A stretch of DNA of 64,000 nt, from positions 1 through 64,000 of the forward strand of contig CAVTJL010000004.1 in the NCBI GenBank assembly GCA_963735065.1, given 5' to 3'. Made by a program: the position numbers and the translations under genes. The notes below the pieces were generated by a model. That model saw only the letters and a program-made list of their open reading frames with translations, did no database searches and had not been told where the DNA came from. Positions 61,414 to 64,000 of the stretch are shown here, one piece after another; the first letter of the stretch is position 1, and every line of letters begins with the position of its first letter. The DNA comes from CAVTJL01 sp963735065 (lineage in GTDB: Bacteria > Pseudomonadota > Alphaproteobacteria > Geminicoccales > Geminicoccaceae).

Positions 61414-62768
61414 CCGCCGTTCCTCGCCGCACGGCGGGACGGCATTGTTGTGGCGGCGGGCGCATAGCCGCGCGGTGCCGGCTGCGCCAGGAGAGGCAGG
61501 GACGTGTCCGTGCCCCCAAGGCGGTTGCTCAGCCAGCCACCGACGACGAGGATGAGCACCACGATGAAGGTCTGGTTCTGGAAATGGTCCTCGAACATGC
61601 ACAAGCCGAGGAGGTGCAAGGCGAGGAGACCGCGGAGCCCCGTTATGCCCGGCTGCGCCGTCTGCGTGGCCGCGCCGAGCAGGGCGCCGGCGGTAAGGAT
61701 CATCGGCACCAGGCCGGCCGCCACGCCGAGCCATATCAGCGCGTTGTGGAACGCTTGAACGCCGGTGCGCTCGTGGACCGCGAGCTCGCCCAGGGTTCGC
61801 CCCGACCCAAGCGGATGCTCGAGCGCGAGCCGTAGGCCGGTGGTCGTCGTCGTGAGACGTTCCGTCAGGTTGGCGTCGGCTGTATCCGCCCGGACGAAGC
61901 TCTTGGGCAGCACGGGCCCCTCGGCAAAGCCGACGGCAAGGAGGGCGGCCAGGGCAACCATCGGCAGGAGCAGCAGGACCTTGTCCGTGCGGCAACTGAT
62001 CGCCAGGGCGAAGCCCATGGTGGCGAGGGAGATGGCAACGGCGCTGCGGGTTTCCGTGTAGTAGCTGCAAGCGAGCAGCGCCCCGACCGCGAAAGCCAAC
62101 AGCCAGTATCGCTGTTGACGGGTGGCCATGAAGGTGGCGACTGGGATGCCAAGCGAGATGACGGCGGAGGTCGCGTTGGCGTGTCCGTGCAGGCCGGGGG
62201 GGCGTTGCTGGACCTGCCAGGGTGGGATCGCCAGCTCGCTGGGAGCCAGGCCCACTGCCACCATGGTATCGTTCTGGCCCAGACTCTGGAAGACGAGAGG
62301 GACGACGCACAGGCAGCAGCCCAGACAAAGGCCGGCGGCGAACCAGCTCAAATTGTGTGCCTTTTCCAGGAGCGGCGTCAAGGCCGCACAAAATGAAAGA
62401 GCGAGCAGGAAGCGGATTGGAAAAACGAAGTCTCGGTAATCGCCTAGGTCTCGCAGAAGGATAAGCGCGTGCGCAAGGAACGGCAGGGCGAAGACGAGTC
62501 CCAGGATAAGCATCGTCAGCATGTAATTAATACGATGAAAGCAAGCGCGGGCAGCGAGCGGTACCAACGCTACGCCGAGAAGATCCAACATTCTGAAGTC
62601 ATACCCGGAGGCTGAAAAGAGAATGATGTTGAACGGTAATGTCAAGGCGCAAATGAACGTAACCGCCGTGGCGCCCCGCTCGGCCAGTCGGTGACCGGTG
62701 TCCTCGCTGTCTGTCGGATGCCAAGCCCGCTCACCCTGCAGCTGGCGCCCGGCGGCCCAGGCCGTCAC
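61410..62768 (-). CDS. O-antigen ligase/polymerase-like membrane protein (Wzy/WaaL family)
   Basis: 452 residues, about eleven helices and a large periplasmic loop. The conserved region is HGHANATSAVISLGIPV before the late loop and LRLALEHPLGSGRTLGEL, with AFHNALIWLGVAAGLVP after it; these are the Wzy_C/WaaL signature segments (His and Gly of the loop). It probably polymerises the repeat units delivered by the flippase, but a ligase role is not excluded. The GTG start at 62768 overlaps the stop of the preceding glycosyltransferase (GTGA). Confidence 0.85.
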   Translation of the reverse strand: MTAWAAGRQLQGERAWHPTDSEDTGHRLAERGATAVTFICALTLPFNIILFSASGYDFRMLDLLGVALVPLAARACFHRINYMLTMLILGLVFALPFLAHALILLRDLGDYRDFVFPIRFLLALSFCAALTPLLEKAHNLSWFAAGLCLGCCLCVVPLVFQSLGQNDTMVAVGLAPSELAIPPWQVQQRPPGLHGHANATSAVISLGIPVATFMATRQQRYWLLAFAVGALLACSYYTETRSAVAISLATMGFALAISCRTDKVLLLLPMVALAALLAVGFAEGPVLPKSFVRADTADANLTERLTTTTTGLRLALEHPLGSGRTLGELAVHERTGVQAFHNALIWLGVAAGLVPMILTAGALLGAATQTAQPGITGLRGLLALHLLGLCMFEDHFQNQTFIVVLILVVGGWLSNRLGGTDTSLPLLAQPAPRGYAPAATTMPSRRAARNGG

Positions 62769-63979
62769 GTCCGACGCCTTCCCGCGGGCAACCGCGAAGG
62801 AACCCGTGAGCCGATATCGGCGCCGTCCAGCGCGGTGCCGACCCGATCCACATATGCCGCGCGATGACCGACCTGGCCGACATCGCCCGCTCCCAGACGA
62901 GCCTCCTGGACGACCTGCTCGTACACCGCGTGCATCTCTTCATTCATGCGGCTGGCGAGATGGTGGGTCTCGAACCGTCTGCGTGCCGCTGCGCCCATCC
63001 GCGCCATCGCCAGGCGGTCATGCTGCTCGAGCGCGCGCGCCAGCGCAGCCTCCTCCTCGAAGTCGAGTAGCAGCCCGGTCCTCTCGTGCTCGACGAGATG
63101 CGGGAATGGCCCCCGAGAGCTCGCAATGATCGGACGAGCGGCACGCATCGCCTCGAGCGCCACCTGCGGTAAGCCCTCCCATCGCGATGGCATCAGCACC
63201 GCGTCGCGGTCCGCGATCAGGCGCGGCACCTGCGAGCGCTCCACCCAGCTGCTGAACGTGACGTTGGGAGGGTGGCGGCTCTGCTCGCAGGCGGGGCTCA
63301 ACACGCTGGCCCCGACGACATTCACCTCCGCGAGGGTGGGTGGCACCGCCCTCATCTGGGCGAGCAGGAGATCCAGCCCTTTCTGCCGGTCGAAGCGGCC
63401 GAGGAACAAAAGCCGGAGTGGACCGGCGCCGGTTGGCGCCTGTGCCGGCGGACCTTGCGCAATGCCGGTCACGACGCATCTTATTTTGTCGCGCGGAAAG
63501 CCGTAGGCCTCAAGCACGAGCTCCTCGTGCGGCGACACGTTGATGACGGCATCCGTCCAAGGAAGGAGCGACCGCTCCACGACGCCGTACAGCGGCTTGA
63601 GGCGCGATTCCCGATACGTGTCGAAAGCCCAGCAGTGGGCACAGTAGACGATGGCGGCTTGCCATCCGCAGATCGCCTTCGATGCCCTCACCACGGCTCC
63701 GGCAAAGGAGCAGTGCGCATGCACCAGGTCAGGCTCGAACGCGCGGATCGTCTCCAGCAGGGATCGAGAGAGCGCGAGGCAGGAGCGTAGGCCACGGCCC
63801 GCTCGGGCGAAGCTGTGCACCTGCAGTCCGGGTTCCTGTGGCAGGTGGCTCAACTGGTCGCGCGGCACCAGGACGCCGATCCTGCCCGTGCCGTAGCGGC
63901 GAAGCTGCGCCGGCAGGAGCTCCTGCAGGTAGGTCGCGGGCCCGCCCGGCAAGGTCTCGCATACATGGAGCACGCGCAT
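62765..63979 (-). CDS. Glycosyltransferase family 4
   Basis: 404 residues, GT-B fold. MRVLHVCETLPGGPATYLQE at the N-terminus, LVHAHCSFAGAVVRASKAIC, AVINVSPHEELVLEAYGFPR, LRLLFLGRFDRQKGLDLLLA and the donor-site RDAVLMPSRWEGLPQVALEA place it in GT4. It is the first visible gene of the operon on the minus strand; its ATG is 21 bases from the window edge, so further EPS genes may lie beyond. About the last 30 residues are poorly conserved. Confidence 0.88.
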   Translation of the reverse strand: MRVLHVCETLPGGPATYLQELLPAQLRRYGTGRIGVLVPRDQLSHLPQEPGLQVHSFARAGRGLRSCLALSRSLLETIRAFEPDLVHAHCSFAGAVVRASKAICGWQAAIVYCAHCWAFDTYRESRLKPLYGVVERSLLPWTDAVINVSPHEELVLEAYGFPRDKIRCVVTGIAQGPPAQAPTGAGPLRLLFLGRFDRQKGLDLLLAQMRAVPPTLAEVNVVGASVLSPACEQSRHPPNVTFSSWVERSQVPRLIADRDAVLMPSRWEGLPQVALEAMRAARPIIASSRGPFPHLVEHERTGLLLDFEEEAALARALEQHDRLAMARMGAAARRRFETHHLASRMNEEMHAVYEQVVQEARLGAGDVGQVGHRAAYVDRVGTALDGADIGSRVPSRLPAGRRRT

Positions 63980-64000
63980 CTACGTCTTGCTCTCGGTTAC

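Noticed and set aside
1..64000. tRNA, rRNA, CRISPR, insertion sequence or prophage
   Set aside because: In the larger gaps I looked for T-loop motifs, direct-repeat arrays, terminal inverted repeats and transposase or integrase motifs and found none; this was by eye, so short or divergent elements could be missed.

Overview
The window is a high-GC chromosomal segment of an alphaproteobacterium, probably Rhodospirillales-like. Pointers are the aa3 oxidase block (coxB-coxA-ctaB-small membrane protein-coxC-DUF983-surf1), the ispH-thrB-rnhA run, an alphaproteobacterial-type serC, DUF1244, and a PraR-like XRE regulator. Most genes are housekeeping or envelope genes. I see no CRISPR, rRNA, tRNA, insertion sequence or prophage.

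Layout. 1-8.6 kb: partial DUF29 gene, unknown gene, class V aminotransferase, HAD phosphatase, penicillin-acylase-type hydrolase, two XRE regulators, Nudix hydrolase, FIST protein. 8.9-14.6 kb: a complete DSF (diffusible signal factor) quorum-sensing locus. It has a REC-PAS-GGDEF-EAL regulator and an RpfC-like hybrid kinase on the plus strand, converging on an RpfF-like DSF synthase, the same arrangement as Xanthomonas rpfG-rpfC/rpfF. Two things are unusual: the output enzyme is an EAL protein instead of HD-GYP, and the kinase H-box His is a Tyr. 14.9-27 kb: rhomboid protease, UPF0104 membrane protein, DUF924, a frameshifted bile-acid-symporter-like gene, purB, HrpB helicase, small secreted proteins, RadC, a CinA/MoaB-like protein, then a 1.2-kb gene-poor spacer. 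27.9-38.6 kb: cytochrome aa3 oxidase operon with heme A and assembly genes (ctaG is missing from its usual place and ctaA is the cysteine-containing type), followed by an M32 carboxypeptidase, thrC and an M16 peptidase. 38.7-49.3 kb: MFS exporter, frameshifted purA, S1C protease, opgG/D, serC, ispH, thrB, rnhA, a ModE-like regulator, DUF1244. 49.4-52 kb: TrpXYZ-like ABC importer. 52.1-55.2 kb: N-formylglutamate amidohydrolase, then a small Braun-type lipoprotein flanked by two different L,D-transpeptidases. 55.3-64 kb: minus-strand exopolysaccharide operon (glycosyltransferase, polymerase/ligase, flippase, PRMT-like methyltransferase, glycosyltransferase, BY-kinase).

The envelope and lifestyle genes fit together as a sessile-lifestyle toolkit: DSF sensing feeding into c-di-GMP turnover, an exopolysaccharide assembly line, periplasmic glucans and peptidoglycan-lipoprotein tethering. 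That link is inferred; only the gene content is seen.

Four genes (near 1301, 17667, 40857 and 48834) each need removal of exactly one base to restore a sensible protein. One is purA, normally essential for purine synthesis, so insertion-type sequence errors are the simplest explanation and should be excluded before any of these is called a pseudogene.
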